Assembly: GCF_009858175.1 (NCBI RefSeq)
Contig: NZ_CP047393.1
Coordinates: 1,240,001-1,304,000, forward strand
Reading direction: 5' to 3'
DNA from: Pontibacillus sp. HMF3514
Lineage (GTDB): Bacteria > Bacillota > Bacilli > Bacillales > BH030062
DNA: 64,000 nt
Shown here: positions 51,283 to 60,946 of the stretch, piece by piece
How the letters are laid out: the number at the start of each line of letters is the position of its first letter
Position numbering within the stretch: the stretch's first letter is position 1
Notes under the pieces: generated by a model
What the model was told of the DNA's origin: nothing
Database searches by the model: none
The model's input: only the letters and a program-made list of their open reading frames with translations
Position numbers and translations under genes: made by a program

Positions 51283-52290
51283 ATGAGATATGAACGGTTG
51301 ATTTATATCATTCTAGCAGGGGGGATGTTGCTCTTTGGTGGTATTTCAGTATTCTATTATATGAAAGCGCTTCAAAATAATGTGCGAATTGATCAAGTCC
51401 ATTCACAAGAGAAAGAGGATTTTCATTTCGTCTTGATCCCACAAGAGACAGATAATGATTATTGGAGGTTAGTCGAAAAAGGGGCGAGAGAAGCAGAGGA
51501 GGCCCTAGGTGTATCAGTTGAGTACAATGGGCCGAAAAAGACGAGTGTGTCAGAGCACATAGAATGGATTGAAAAAGCTGTTGCAGCCAAAGTCGATGGC
51601 ATTATCACACAGGGATTAGATGAAAAAACGTTTGCTCCTGTCATCAATCAAGCGATCGATAAGGGTATTCCTGTTATCACGATTGATACGGACGCAGCAT
51701 CAAGTGAACGCTCAGCCTATGTGGGTACAGACAACTATCAGGCTGGATTTTTAGCTGGACAAGCTCTTATCAAGGATACGGGTGGTGAAGCCAATGTGGG
51801 CATAATTACAGGGAGCTTCGAGGCCCGCAATATGCAACTTCGTGTTCAAGGGTTTCGCGATGCTGTAAAGAATGCTCCAGGGGTTAAGATTTTAGACGTA
51901 AAGGCCTCAAACATCACTCGTATCCAAGCGGCTGAAAAAGCAGATGAAATGCTCAGCACGTATTCCGATATGGATGCTTTTTTTGGCACGAGTGCCCTAG
52001 ATAGTTATGGAATTGCTTCAACGGTTCAACAAAGAGGGCGTACAAATGGTGTTTATATCATAGCCTTTGACACGTTACCTGAAACGATCGAACTTATCCG
52101 GAATGGCATTATCGATGCAACCGTTGTTCAGAAGCCTTATAAAATGGGTTATGAAAGTGTGAGACTACTAACGCAGATTGGTAATGGGAAGACAGTTGAG
52201 CCCATTCATCATACAGGAACGGATATTTTAAGACGAGATGATTTAACGAGAAAGGAACCTTCTCCTGATGAAAGTGAGGGTCCATCATGA
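51283..52290 (+). CDS. membrane-anchored sugar-binding sensor protein (RbsB-like)
   Basis: A 335-residue protein with an N-terminal membrane anchor (about 6-26) and a periplasmic binding protein type I domain (FHFVLIPQETDNDYWR at 47; IPVITIDTDAASSERSAYVG; VYIIAFDTLPETI). No lipobox. It is the first gene of a trio with a YesM-type kinase and an AraC-type response regulator (4-bp ATGA overlap with the kinase), so it most likely presents sugar to the kinase rather than to a transporter. AAAGGAG precedes ATG. Confidence 0.85.
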   Translation: MRYERLIYIILAGGMLLFGGISVFYYMKALQNNVRIDQVHSQEKEDFHFVLIPQETDNDYWRLVEKGAREAEEALGVSVEYNGPKKTSVSEHIEWIEKAVAAKVDGIITQGLDEKTFAPVINQAIDKGIPVITIDTDAASSERSAYVGTDNYQAGFLAGQALIKDTGGEANVGIITGSFEARNMQLRVQGFRDAVKNAPGVKILDVKASNITRIQAAEKADEMLSTYSDMDAFFGTSALDSYGIASTVQQRGRTNGVYIIAFDTLPETIELIRNGIIDATVVQKPYKMGYESVRLLTQIGNGKTVEPIHHTGTDILRRDDLTRKEPSPDESEGPS

Positions 52291-53732
52291 TTCATATTCA
52301 GACGAAGCTCATGACCTTTTTCATCTTGTTGATCTTATTTATGAATGGCGTTGCCTACTTTCTCTATCAAGGAAGCCAAGATACCATTCGACAATATGAT
52401 ATTTTGCTTGAACGCTTCTTTTTACTGAACGAAGTTGAACAAACTACAGAAGACGTCTATCAAAATTTAAAGAGCTATATTATTAATAAATCTCCTGAAC
52501 TGTTAGAAGAGTATAAGGATGGGCGAGAAGAACTTAAAACCTTGCAAGGGCAACTGCCTGAAAAGATTGATCGAAATCAATTGGTGGTGGAGAACTACTC
52601 CAATATGATTGAAAGCTTTCTTGAGGAAAGCGATCAAGCCCTCCAAGCTTATCAGAAGGAAAACATTAAAGAGTACTCTGCTCGTATGATTGAGGCAGAG
52701 GAAGTACTGTCTTATCTTCAAGAAACAGCACTCACACTCATTAATGAAGAGTTATCGGAATATGATAGTTTTTACAAAAGCCTTGTCGTCCACAATGGCT
52801 TTATTGAAAAAATGCGCCTAGCTGTCTTTGCCTTCACGTTGTTTGCATCGCTGTTATTTGCGTTTTGGTTTTCACGAGGAATCACAAGACCTATCCATGA
52901 CCTGGCTCATGCAGCTAGAGAAATTGCTTCTGGAAAGTTTGATGGGGAGAAAGTACCTGTGCAAACAAAGGATGAGCTCGGGTTTTTAACGGAAACGTTT
53001 AATAGTATGCGAGAAAACATTCAATCTCTTGTAACGCAAATTAAACAGAAGTCTGAAATGAAACGATTGATGAAGGAAATGGAGCTGAAGAGCTTACAGA
53101 GTCAAGTGAATCCACACTTTCTTTTTAATACGCTTAATATGATTGCGAAAACCTCTTATATTGAGGATGCAAAAAGGACAAGTGAGTTGATTGAAGCAGT
53201 GTCTACTTTGCTTCGCCATAATTTAACGCGATTGGACCAACCGACTACGTTAAAAGAAGAGTTGAAAAATGTAAATGAGTATATGTTTATTCAACAAGCT
53301 CGTTTTGGTCAACGTTTTACTTATGAAGAGGACATCCATCCGGATACAACAGGGACACCTCTTCCTGTTTTAACCCTCCAGCCTCTTGTAGAAAATGCCT
53401 TTATTCATGGTATTGAAAATTTGGAAGCTGGGGGAGAAATTCGTATTTCTTCAATGATTAGAGATGGTATGACCCTTATTGATATACAAGATAATGGTGT
53501 AGGGATAAGTGAGGAACAAGTGGAAAAACTTTTAGCCACACCGAGTAATGATGAAGAACTACAAGAGACAAACAGAAATGGACACACGACAGGGATTGGC
53601 TTACCGAACATTATTCGTAGGCTAGAGTTGTTTTATGAGAGAGAAGAGCTTGTGACGATCGATTCTGAGATAGGGAATGGAACAACTATTCGACTCCAAC
53701 TTCCAATCGAACAGGCCAGAGGAGGGATATGA
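52287..53732 (+). CDS. YesM-family sensor histidine kinase
   Basis: A 481-residue membrane kinase. TM1 (6-23), extracytoplasmic segment with coiled-coil helices (30-175), TM2 (about 180-198), HAMP (200-252), His_kinase domain with phospho-His in SQVNPHFLFNTLNMI (about 274) and ATPase boxes NAFIHGIENL, IDIQDNGVGIS and TTGIGLPNIIRRL. It shares a short overlap with both neighbours, so the three genes are translated together. Confidence 0.9.
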   Translation: MIHIQTKLMTFFILLILFMNGVAYFLYQGSQDTIRQYDILLERFFLLNEVEQTTEDVYQNLKSYIINKSPELLEEYKDGREELKTLQGQLPEKIDRNQLVVENYSNMIESFLEESDQALQAYQKENIKEYSARMIEAEEVLSYLQETALTLINEELSEYDSFYKSLVVHNGFIEKMRLAVFAFTLFASLLFAFWFSRGITRPIHDLAHAAREIASGKFDGEKVPVQTKDELGFLTETFNSMRENIQSLVTQIKQKSEMKRLMKEMELKSLQSQVNPHFLFNTLNMIAKTSYIEDAKRTSELIEAVSTLLRHNLTRLDQPTTLKEELKNVNEYMFIQQARFGQRFTYEEDIHPDTTGTPLPVLTLQPLVENAFIHGIENLEAGGEIRISSMIRDGMTLIDIQDNGVGISEEQVEKLLATPSNDEELQETNRNGHTTGIGLPNIIRRLELFYEREELVTIDSEIGNGTTIRLQLPIEQARGGI

Positions 53733-55249
53733 TGAAGTGGCTAATGGTTGAAGATGAGATGATCGAGCGCGAAGGGTTGAAAAAGATGGTCACGGACCAA
53801 TTTACTGAGCTCAAACTCATTGGAGAAGCGGTATCAGGAAGAGAAGCGATCGATTTAGCTAAGGAGCATCACCCAGATTTAATCACAATGGATATCAAAA
53901 TGCCTGGTATGGATGGCATTCAAGCTGTTAAAGAGATAAAAGCTTGGAATCCTGACATTGAAATCATCATGATGACGGCATATAACGAATTTGAGTATGC
54001 AAGGGAAGTCATGCGACAGGGGGTTCAGGAGTATGTGTTAAAGCCTGCAAAAAAATCTGAACTCTATGCTACATTTCAGCGAGTTTTGAATGGAATAGCA
54101 GAAAAACGACAAAAAGAGAATGAAGGCCAGGATAAGCAGGCCATTCTGTCACTGATTCAATCTAACTGGATGCAAGCTTATTTTACGGAGCGAGTTATGG
54201 AGCATTACCCTGAAGAGTTAGCTTCATTTTTCCCTGCATCTAGTGGTAAGGGTTGTGCGATGATTGTTCATTTGGATGACCCACAAGGATACGAAGAACA
54301 ACAAGTGTGGATCAAAGAAGAGTTGGAGAAAAGCACTTATTGTTTAGTTGGACCGATCCAGAGCGGACACTTTCCTGTTTGGGTTTTTGCCTTTAAGGAT
54401 GAGGAAAAGGTTGCAAATCTATCAAAATGGATTAGAACCACTCTGCAACGATTCCAATCCGCTTTCCAAAAAAAGATTACCATCGGTATTGGAAACCTTT
54501 ATAATGAACCTTCACAGCTCATTCATTCCTATCATGAGGCTGTGATTGCAATGGCTTTTGTGAATCTTCAAAAAGGATATGTTTTGTATGATGAAGCCAA
54601 ATCACAACTTGCCCCTGGTGCCTTTAACCGTGTAGTGCAAGAGAAGAAAATCTATGAAGCTGTACGTAGTGGAGATTCTGATTTAGCCATTCATCAATTT
54701 GAACAGCTCTGGCCGTTACTGGATGAAGGTGTTGAGGAAAGGATCTCTTATTGTAAGGATCTTGTTCATGCAGTCTACGGCATTATCAAAGAAATGGGCA
54801 TAGCGGAGCAAAGCTTACTAAGTGATTTTCCTGAAGAAATGAATCCAAGTGATTGGAGAAAATGGGCTGTACAAAAGGTGGCACAAGCTTCAGATGGGAT
54901 TCGAAGCTGGAAGCATGTCACGTCAAAAGATGCGATTTGGGAAGCGGAAGAATGGATTAAATCTCATTTTGAAGAACCCATTACGCTTGAAGACGTTGCA
55001 GAACACGTATCTTTAAGTCCTTATTACTTCAGCAAAATCTTTAAAGAGAGACTCAATAAAAGTTTTGTAGATTACCTGACAGATCTCAGGGTTGTAAAAG
55101 CCAAAGAGCTATTAACAACAACCGATAAACCTTTAAAAGAAATCAGCCAACTAGTGGGCTATAAAGATCCGAATTATTTTAGTCGTGTGTTTAAAAAACG
55201 AATGGGCGTGACGCCTTCTGAATATAGGGTTCCTTCTATGAAGTCATAG
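53732..55249 (+). CDS. AraC-family response regulator
   Basis: A 505-residue regulator. Receiver domain 1-118 with phospho-Asp in LITMDIKMPGMDG (about 54) and Lys in YVLKPAKK. A long linker domain follows (130-390). The C-terminal double helix-turn-helix is VAEHVSLSPYYFSKIFKERL and VGYKDPNYFSRVFKKRMGVT. ATG 53732 has GGAGGG five bases upstream, while the ATG 53729 is too close. It likely activates the sugar ABC operon at 55727. Confidence 0.9.
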   Translation: MKWLMVEDEMIEREGLKKMVTDQFTELKLIGEAVSGREAIDLAKEHHPDLITMDIKMPGMDGIQAVKEIKAWNPDIEIIMMTAYNEFEYAREVMRQGVQEYVLKPAKKSELYATFQRVLNGIAEKRQKENEGQDKQAILSLIQSNWMQAYFTERVMEHYPEELASFFPASSGKGCAMIVHLDDPQGYEEQQVWIKEELEKSTYCLVGPIQSGHFPVWVFAFKDEEKVANLSKWIRTTLQRFQSAFQKKITIGIGNLYNEPSQLIHSYHEAVIAMAFVNLQKGYVLYDEAKSQLAPGAFNRVVQEKKIYEAVRSGDSDLAIHQFEQLWPLLDEGVEERISYCKDLVHAVYGIIKEMGIAEQSLLSDFPEEMNPSDWRKWAVQKVAQASDGIRSWKHVTSKDAIWEAEEWIKSHFEEPITLEDVAEHVSLSPYYFSKIFKERLNKSFVDYLTDLRVVKAKELLTTTDKPLKEISQLVGYKDPNYFSRVFKKRMGVTPSEYRVPSMKS

Positions 55250-55258
55250 ATAAGATGT

Positions 55259-55605
55259 TGATCATAGGTGTCTAGCTCCAGCGCCCAGCAACTAGTATGC
55301 TTGGGCCCACACGACGTGGGTTAGATCGACGTTGTCACAGGACGTGACGTACTTAGTCGATCATTCTTTCAGTAAGATAAGTCAACATCGAATCACTTCG
55401 TTCTTCGTGTTTCCTTTACACGTTTGTTAAATGAAATTTTAACAATGAAGGAACTCGACGTAGTTAAAATTTCTAGGTGAAAGTACCATGGTAATTATGC
55501 TTCTGTCTGCGCCTATTGGCTTGCCAATCAGCAAGTTTTGTTAATCTTACTGCGGCTCAATCCAGCATATAAGTTGCTAATCGGGCACCTCCGTTTTTCT
55601 TACAT
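55259..55605. repeat. structured interspersed element, long copy C
   Basis: About 94 percent alike by eye to the long copy at 28296, with changes mostly in loops (for example CCCAC-atgac-GTGGG versus CCCAC-acgac-GTGGG) and near the 3' end (GGGCACCTCCGTTTTTCTT). The 45-base left extension seen in other copies is absent. It separates the regulator gene from the ABC operon. Confidence 0.85.
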
Positions 55606-55683
55606 CAAAATAATGCGGTTAAACAACAAAATATTGAAGAGAGTTCTTAAAATGAACACCCCTTCACCATGATACATTGTAAA

Positions 55684-55697
55684 TGAAAGCGATTACA
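55684..55697. promoter_or_regulatory. cre site of sugar ABC operon
   Basis: TGAAAGCGATTACA fits the cre consensus at every defined position and lies 30 bases before the binding-protein start. Predicts CcpA repression. Confidence 0.75.
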
Positions 55698-55726
55698 ATT
55701 ACTTATGGATGAAAGGGGTTTTATTT

Positions 55727-56998
55727 TTGAAACGATACGGTTTTTTATGGATGATCGCCATCCTTCTAATCGGGACAATGGCAGCTTGTAGCGATTCCGA
55801 CTCTAGTTCAGATGGATCTGGAGGAGAAGGAAAAATTGAATTATTCAGCTGGTGGACTGCAGGCGGGGAGTCTGAAGGTCTTAACGCACTTATGGATCAA
55901 TTTAAAGAAGAACACCCAGACATAGAAATCGAAAACGCAGCAGTAGCAGGAGGCGGCGGTTCAAACGCCAAAGCTGTGCTAGCTAACCGTATGCAAGGAG
56001 GAGACCCACCATCCACATTCCAGGTACACGGTGGAGATGAGCTGCTTGCAGGTTGGGTAGCGGCTGATAAAATGCAGCCACTGAACGATCTTTACGAAGA
56101 AAATAACTGGAAAGACGTTTTTCCTCAAGATCTAATCGATATGGTTAGTAAAGACGGGAATATCTATGCCGTTCCAGTTGATATTCACCGCGGAAACGTC
56201 GTTTTCTATAACAAAAAGGTATTTGAAGAAAACAACATAGAACCACCTAAGGATTGGAATGGATTCTTAGAAGTAGCTGAAAAGCTTAAATCGAAAGGCA
56301 TCACACCACTTGCTCTTGGTGACAAAAACGTGTGGCCATCCACTATGGTCTTCGAAAGCATTCTTCAGGCAAACCTAGGAGCAGAAGACTACAACAAACT
56401 TTGGAATGGTGAAATTCCAATGGATGATGAGCGTGTTGTGAAGTCTGCTGAAATGTTCAAGAAAGTTCTAGCTTATGTAAACGAAGATCACAGCGCTCGT
56501 GCTTGGCAGGATGGTTCTCAGTTAGTAGCTGATGGAAAAGCAGCTATGAATATCATGGGTGACTGGGCGAATGGTTATTACAAGAGTAAGGACCTAAAGC
56601 CAGGTGAAGATTATGGTTGGTTCGCTTCTCCAGGAACAGAAGGCGAATTCCAGGTTATCACGGATACATTCGGATTACCTAAAGGCGTTGAAAATCCTGA
56701 CCAAGTAAAAGAATTCTTAACGGTTCTTGGTTCGAAAAAAGGTCAGGACGCATTTAACCCGAAAAAAGGTTCGATCCCTGCCCGTACAGATGCAGACATG
56801 TCTAAGTACGGAAAGTATTCTACAGATACAATCAAGGATTTCAAAGATTCAAAGCTTACACCAAGCTTAGCTCACGGTTCAGCAGCACCTGAACAGGTTG
56901 TAACGAAAGTAAACCAGGCAGTAAACGTATTTGTTACACAGCAAAAAGTAGACCAATTTATCGAATCACTAAAACAATCTGTAAGCTCACTTAAATAA
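55727..56998 (+). CDS. sugar ABC transporter binding lipoprotein
   Basis: A 423-residue extracellular receptor (family 1 solute-binding). Lipobox GTMAACSDS (Cys about 20), Ser/Gly linker, then IELFSWWTAGGESEGLNALM. The signature region is RGNVVFYNKKVFEENNI. It resembles carbohydrate receptors that use (oligo)glucosides or similar. TTG 55727 has AAAGGGG eight bases upstream; ATG 55709 overlaps it. First gene of an ABC operon with two permeases and no ATPase gene, as for Bacillus sugar systems that share MsmX. Confidence 0.88.
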   Translation: MKRYGFLWMIAILLIGTMAACSDSDSSSDGSGGEGKIELFSWWTAGGESEGLNALMDQFKEEHPDIEIENAAVAGGGGSNAKAVLANRMQGGDPPSTFQVHGGDELLAGWVAADKMQPLNDLYEENNWKDVFPQDLIDMVSKDGNIYAVPVDIHRGNVVFYNKKVFEENNIEPPKDWNGFLEVAEKLKSKGITPLALGDKNVWPSTMVFESILQANLGAEDYNKLWNGEIPMDDERVVKSAEMFKKVLAYVNEDHSARAWQDGSQLVADGKAAMNIMGDWANGYYKSKDLKPGEDYGWFASPGTEGEFQVITDTFGLPKGVENPDQVKEFLTVLGSKKGQDAFNPKKGSIPARTDADMSKYGKYSTDTIKDFKDSKLTPSLAHGSAAPEQVVTKVNQAVNVFVTQQKVDQFIESLKQSVSSLK

Positions 56999-57007
56999 TA
57001 GGGTAGC

Positions 57008-57034
57008 GGGGAGGTCAAGTGTGCCTCCCTTCTA
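57008..57034 (+). terminator. intra-operon hairpin after binding protein
   Basis: GGGAGGT/GCCTCCC with TTCT tail; likely reduces permease expression relative to the receptor. Confidence 0.6.
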
Positions 57035-57060
57035 TCGTTTATATGGAGTAAGGTGATTTT

Positions 57061-57246
57061 TGTAATTAGTGGCTTTAATTTATTTAGTAGAGTGGGCCAC
57101 ATCCAGCTCCAGCGCCCAGCAACGAAGGGAGTTCCCTCGCCTCCGTTCGATAAGTCAACATCAAATTGTTTCACAATTTGTGTTTCCTTTATCTTACTAC
57201 GGGCTCAGTCCACTCCCTTCGTTGCTAAGCAGGCGCTTCCGCTTTA
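57061..57246. repeat. structured interspersed element, short copy D
   Basis: Same short form as the copy at 4141: AGCTCCAGCGCC, CAACGAAGGGA/TCCCTTCGTTG stem, GATAAGTCAACATC, perfect hairpin CAAATTG-TTTCA-CAATTTG, GGCTCAGTCCA and GGCGCTTCCGCT. It lies inside the ABC operon between receptor and first permease genes. Confidence 0.85.
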
Positions 57247-57268
57247 GAAATGAAAGGAGGCTGTTCAG

Positions 57269-58177
57269 GTGATTAAAGGCAACTCCGATCGTATTTGGTC
57301 TATTTTATTTATCTTACCTTCCATTATCTTTATAGGCATTTTTGTTTATGGTTTTATTAGTTGGACAGGGTATGTGTCACTGAGTGAATGGCGCTCTCTG
57401 ATTCCCAATTATTCATTTGCTGGTTTTGAAAACTATCTTAATTTATTTAAGGATTTTCGTTTCCAGGCAGATATACGAAATACGATTATCTTTACAGTTC
57501 TGTTTATTGGTGCTGTTGCCTTTATGGGACAACTACTTGCGATTCTTATTGATCAGAATATTAAAGGGGAATCGATTTTTCGTAACATATTCTTATTTCC
57601 GATGGCACTATCATTCGTTGTAACAGGAGTTGTCTGGCAGTGGTTATTGAACCCTTCTACAGGTGTGAACCTTTTATTGGAAAAGATTGGGTTATCGCCG
57701 AAATGGTATGTGAGCACTGAAGTCCTTTTTGGGATACCGATCGGAAAAATTGAATTTGGCATTCCTGTTGCGATCATTGCCATTGTCATTGCAGCCGTTT
57801 GGCAGATGACAGGGTTCTCTTTAGCTATGTATCTTGCAGGTTTGAGAGGGATTCCTGAAGAATTAAAAGAAGCCGCTCGTATGGATGGAGCGTCAGAATG
57901 GAAGCTTTACCGCAAAATTATTTTTCCTCAGCTTCGTCCTATAACGATGAGTGTGATTATTATTATGGCACACATCTCGTTAAAAATATTTGATTTGATT
58001 TATGCGATGACTGGACCTGGAGCGAACTATGTAACTGATGTTCCAGCGTTGTATATGTTCGAAACAACATTCAGGGCTAATGATTATGCGAGTGGTGCGG
58101 CCATTGCCATGATCCTTCTAATTAGTGTTGCAGTGTTTATTATCCCTTATTTAGTCGTCAACAGGAGGGAGGATTAA
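57269..58177 (+). CDS. sugar ABC transporter permease (MalF-type)
   Basis: A 302-residue membrane protein with six helices and the EAA loop EELKEAARMDGASEWKLYRK (about 200-219), which docks to the ATPase. It starts at GTG 57269 with AAAGGAGG eight bases upstream. The second permease begins 1 base after its stop. Confidence 0.9.
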   Translation: MIKGNSDRIWSILFILPSIIFIGIFVYGFISWTGYVSLSEWRSLIPNYSFAGFENYLNLFKDFRFQADIRNTIIFTVLFIGAVAFMGQLLAILIDQNIKGESIFRNIFLFPMALSFVVTGVVWQWLLNPSTGVNLLLEKIGLSPKWYVSTEVLFGIPIGKIEFGIPVAIIAIVIAAVWQMTGFSLAMYLAGLRGIPEELKEAARMDGASEWKLYRKIIFPQLRPITMSVIIIMAHISLKIFDLIYAMTGPGANYVTDVPALYMFETTFRANDYASGAAIAMILLISVAVFIIPYLVVNRRED

Positions 58178-58178
58178 C

Positions 58179-58997
58179 ATGGCCAAACGTTTAACGAAAC
58201 CATTTATCTATTTAATACTCATTGCATTCAGCTTATTTTACTTAATGCCTGTCTATGTGTTGATCGTCACGAGCTTAAAGCCATTTGATCAAATCTCATT
58301 AGATACGATGTGGCAGCTACCATCAACCATTGACTTAAGTAGCTATAGCACGGCATTTTCAAAACTTGCTCCAAATATTATGAACTCCTTTTACCTTGTG
58401 ATTCCAGCAACACTCTTGTCAGCGCTGTTTGGATCATTGAATGGTTATGTCTTGTCAAAGTGGAAGTTCAAGGGGTCAGAAATCGTTTTTACAGCGATTT
58501 TGTTTGGGATGTTCATTCCGTATCAAAGTATCCTGATTCCTTTGATTGTTTTCCTTAGAGATATGGGGTTATACAACTCTATTCCAGGGTTGATTTTCAC
58601 ACACGTGGTGTACGGCCTTCCGATTACCACGTTGATGTTTCGAAATTTCTACGCAAGCATTCCATACTCGATGTTGGAGTCAGCTAAAATCGATGGAGCA
58701 AACTTCTTAAAGATTTACGGAAAGATTATGTTCCCATTATCGATTTCAGGATTTGTGGTCGTTGCGATATGGCAGTTCACAAACATTTGGAATGAGTTTT
58801 TATTTGCTGTATCCCTGACACAATCTGATCAACAACCGGTCATGGTAGCTTTACAAAACCTTGCCGGAAGTCAGGTTGTTCAGTGGAACGTCCAAATGGC
58901 CGGGGCTTTACTAGCTGCATTGCCAACTCTGCTTGTCTATATTTTAGTAGGGAAGTATTTTGTGAGAGGGTTGCTGGCTGGTTCTGTAAAAGGTTAA
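58179..58997 (+). CDS. sugar ABC transporter permease (MalG-type)
   Basis: A 272-residue membrane protein with six helices. EAA loop: MLESAKIDGANFLKIYGKI (about 168-186). GGGAGGA precedes ATG. Last gene of the operon; no ATPase is encoded in the window, so a shared ATPase such as MsmX is required. Confidence 0.9.
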   Translation: MAKRLTKPFIYLILIAFSLFYLMPVYVLIVTSLKPFDQISLDTMWQLPSTIDLSSYSTAFSKLAPNIMNSFYLVIPATLLSALFGSLNGYVLSKWKFKGSEIVFTAILFGMFIPYQSILIPLIVFLRDMGLYNSIPGLIFTHVVYGLPITTLMFRNFYASIPYSMLESAKIDGANFLKIYGKIMFPLSISGFVVVAIWQFTNIWNEFLFAVSLTQSDQQPVMVALQNLAGSQVVQWNVQMAGALLAALPTLLVYILVGKYFVRGLLAGSVKG

Positions 58998-59012
58998 TAG
59001 GTTCTATCAAGC

Positions 59013-59046
59013 GCATGATCTCACTTTTGGGATCATGTGTTTTTTT
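59013..59046 (+). terminator. terminator of sugar ABC operon
   Basis: GCATGATC/GGATCATGT with T7. Confidence 0.8.
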
Positions 59047-59359
59047 ATTTTCTTCATAAGTTGTAGGTAAACTTCCTTCTAGTTAGTGAGGCTTCACTGT
59101 CGATTGAACTAAAGAAACATAATTCTGTAAAGCTAGTAGACTTGAACGTTTCACCGAGCCATTACAACCAAGTCAGGAACCATATCAATTGTTCCTTAAG
59201 CTGGATCCTTGATAATATGGAATAAAATAACTGGACTAGCGATTTAAGACCTTAAAAAATGAATTTGTCGACTTATCGTAAAAACACAAAGCATAATCAA
59301 CTTTTTTAAAGTTATTGATGTGATGGATTATGATTTTTTAATCAATAGGAGGAATTATA
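59047..59359. other. intergenic region, little recognised
   Basis: No coding sequence with a ribosome site. A weak inverted repeat (GCATAATC ... GGATTATGA then T6, about 59291-59338) directly before the next gene could be an attenuator. Nothing else seen. Confidence 0.4.
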
Positions 59360-60193
59360 ATGAGTAAAAAAATTGGATTTGTAGGGCTAGGAGCGATGGG
59401 CTTTCCAATGGCAGTTAATTTAAAGAAAGCTGGTTTTGAAGTAATAGGCTATGACGCTTTCAAAGGAGTATATGAAAAGGCAAACCATGCTGGAATAACC
59501 ATGGTAGAAACTTTAAAAGAGGTAGGAGAACTAGCAGACGAGGCAATCATCTCAATGGTTCGTGACTATGAACAAAATGTTGACATCATTTTTAGAGAAG
59601 ACGGTCTATTATCTGCCCATCCTAAAGATAAAACAATTATCGTTATGAGTACTCTCGACCCTGATTCAATGAATGAATTAGGTAAGAAAGTCGAAGAAGA
59701 AAGTGAATTAAAAATGATTTCTGCTTCGGTAAGTGGTGGGGTTTCAGGTGCTCAAGCTGGTACATTATCAATTATGACATCGGGTTATGAGGCAATCGTG
59801 GAATCTTTTAAGGGATACTTCGATGCAATAGGATCCCATACGTTCTACTACGGTAATAAACCAGGTAACAGCGAGGCAGCAAAATTAATTAACAATATGA
59901 TTCTGGGTATTAACATAAATGCAGTAGCTGAAGGACTTAAATTAGCGAATGAATATGACTTGCCTGAGGAAGAGATATTAAACTTACTTCAAGTAAGTAC
60001 AGGTGATAGTTGGGTAGCTCGAAATTGGGACGATATTTCTGAATGGACTGCAGATACCTCATTGGGCGTACTAATTACAGACTTAAAAGCATCTTACAAC
60101 GAAGGACTTAAACACAATGTCACATTACCTTTCAATGCCTTATCATCTTCACAATTATTTGACTCTATGGGAAAAGATAAACCAAAAGACTAA
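59360..60193 (+). CDS. 3-hydroxyisobutyrate dehydrogenase-family oxidoreductase
   Basis: A 277-residue NAD(P)-dependent beta-hydroxyacid dehydrogenase. Rossmann motif GFVGLGAMGFPMAVNL (6-21), substrate-binding SASVSGGVSGAQAGTL (about 119-134) and catalytic Lys in EAAKLINNMILG (about 170). It is slightly shorter than the usual ~290, ending after FDSMGKDKPKD. AGGAGG precedes ATG. Could act on hydroxyisobutyrate, tartronate semialdehyde or similar; no neighbour tells which. Monocistronic. Confidence 0.85.
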   Translation: MSKKIGFVGLGAMGFPMAVNLKKAGFEVIGYDAFKGVYEKANHAGITMVETLKEVGELADEAIISMVRDYEQNVDIIFREDGLLSAHPKDKTIIVMSTLDPDSMNELGKKVEEESELKMISASVSGGVSGAQAGTLSIMTSGYEAIVESFKGYFDAIGSHTFYYGNKPGNSEAAKLINNMILGININAVAEGLKLANEYDLPEEEILNLLQVSTGDSWVARNWDDISEWTADTSLGVLITDLKASYNEGLKHNVTLPFNALSSSQLFDSMGKDKPKD

Positions 60194-60393
60194 TAATTGT
60201 TTAAAGTAATCAATTAGTGTACAACTAACGAGTACGTTAGGTGAAAAACAAATTTATAATTATCTAGAATTAAAGTCTTCAGTTTATGGGCGCTTTTGTT
60301 TAAGAACCTGTCTTTTTTATAAATACAACAAAACATAAAACTTAAAAAAATGGGGGGAGTTAGTGTTCAAACGCTGAAAACTAAAAAAGTTTG

Positions 60394-60495
60394 GCCCTAA
60401 TTGCGTTAACAAGTAGTTAAACAAATAATGGTATTAATCTTCGAATCAAGTCTTCCTAATTAGGGCGCGATTACGGAGGAAGGAAACCATTATTT
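60394..60495. repeat. two interleaved inverted repeats
   Basis: GCCCTAATT (60394-60402) pairs with AATTAGGGC (60458-60466), and AAATAATGG (60423-60431) pairs with CCATTATTT (60487-60495). The order A-B-A'-B' is a pseudoknot topology. It occupies a 466-bp gap with no gene. Confidence 0.6.
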
Positions 60496-60659
60496 AATGC
60501 TTCATTTGCGAAAGGTAAACTTTCTAATTAACAGGTTCATTAAGTTGAGAAAAAAAGGTTTTAGAAGCTCATCAAAGCCATGATAATAAACAAATAAAAC
60601 GTGCCAAGCGCAAGTCATGACACGTTAATCGATAAGTGAAATTATAATTTTAATTAGAA

Positions 60660-60839
60660 TTAGTCATTATTTGATGTTAAACGACTATGGTTTTGTCCGC
60701 ATTTTATACACTGAATCCATAGTGTATTTATTACTTTTTCAGAAAATTCTTTAGGCACTACCTTCATAACTTTTTGTTCATCATTATGGCAATTAATACA
60801 GTGGTTTTTAATTAAGGAACCAACTTCATATTGTTTCAA
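60660..60839 (-). CDS. small protein with two CxxC pairs
   Basis: A 59-residue protein, MKQYEVGSLIKNHCINC then CIKCGQNHS, a probable zinc ribbon. TTG 60839 has GAGAGGGGGC five bases upstream. A longer frame to TTG 60914 has no ribosome site. Function unknown. Confidence 0.55.
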   Translation of the reverse strand: MKQYEVGSLIKNHCINCHNDEQKVMKVVPKEFSEKVINTLWIQCIKCGQNHSRLTSNND

Positions 60840-60946
60840 ATTTTGCCCCCTCTCTAAGTGAGTAGAGGCAACAGCAGGAAGGTCAACCTTAATATATTTG
60901 AGCTGATCTTTCAAGAGGGGGGCTTTAATTCTGTTATGAATAATAA

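Noticed and set aside
59047-59359. GACTTATCG near 59267 looked like an inverted piece of the element
   Set aside because: Nine bases only, without neighbouring blocks.
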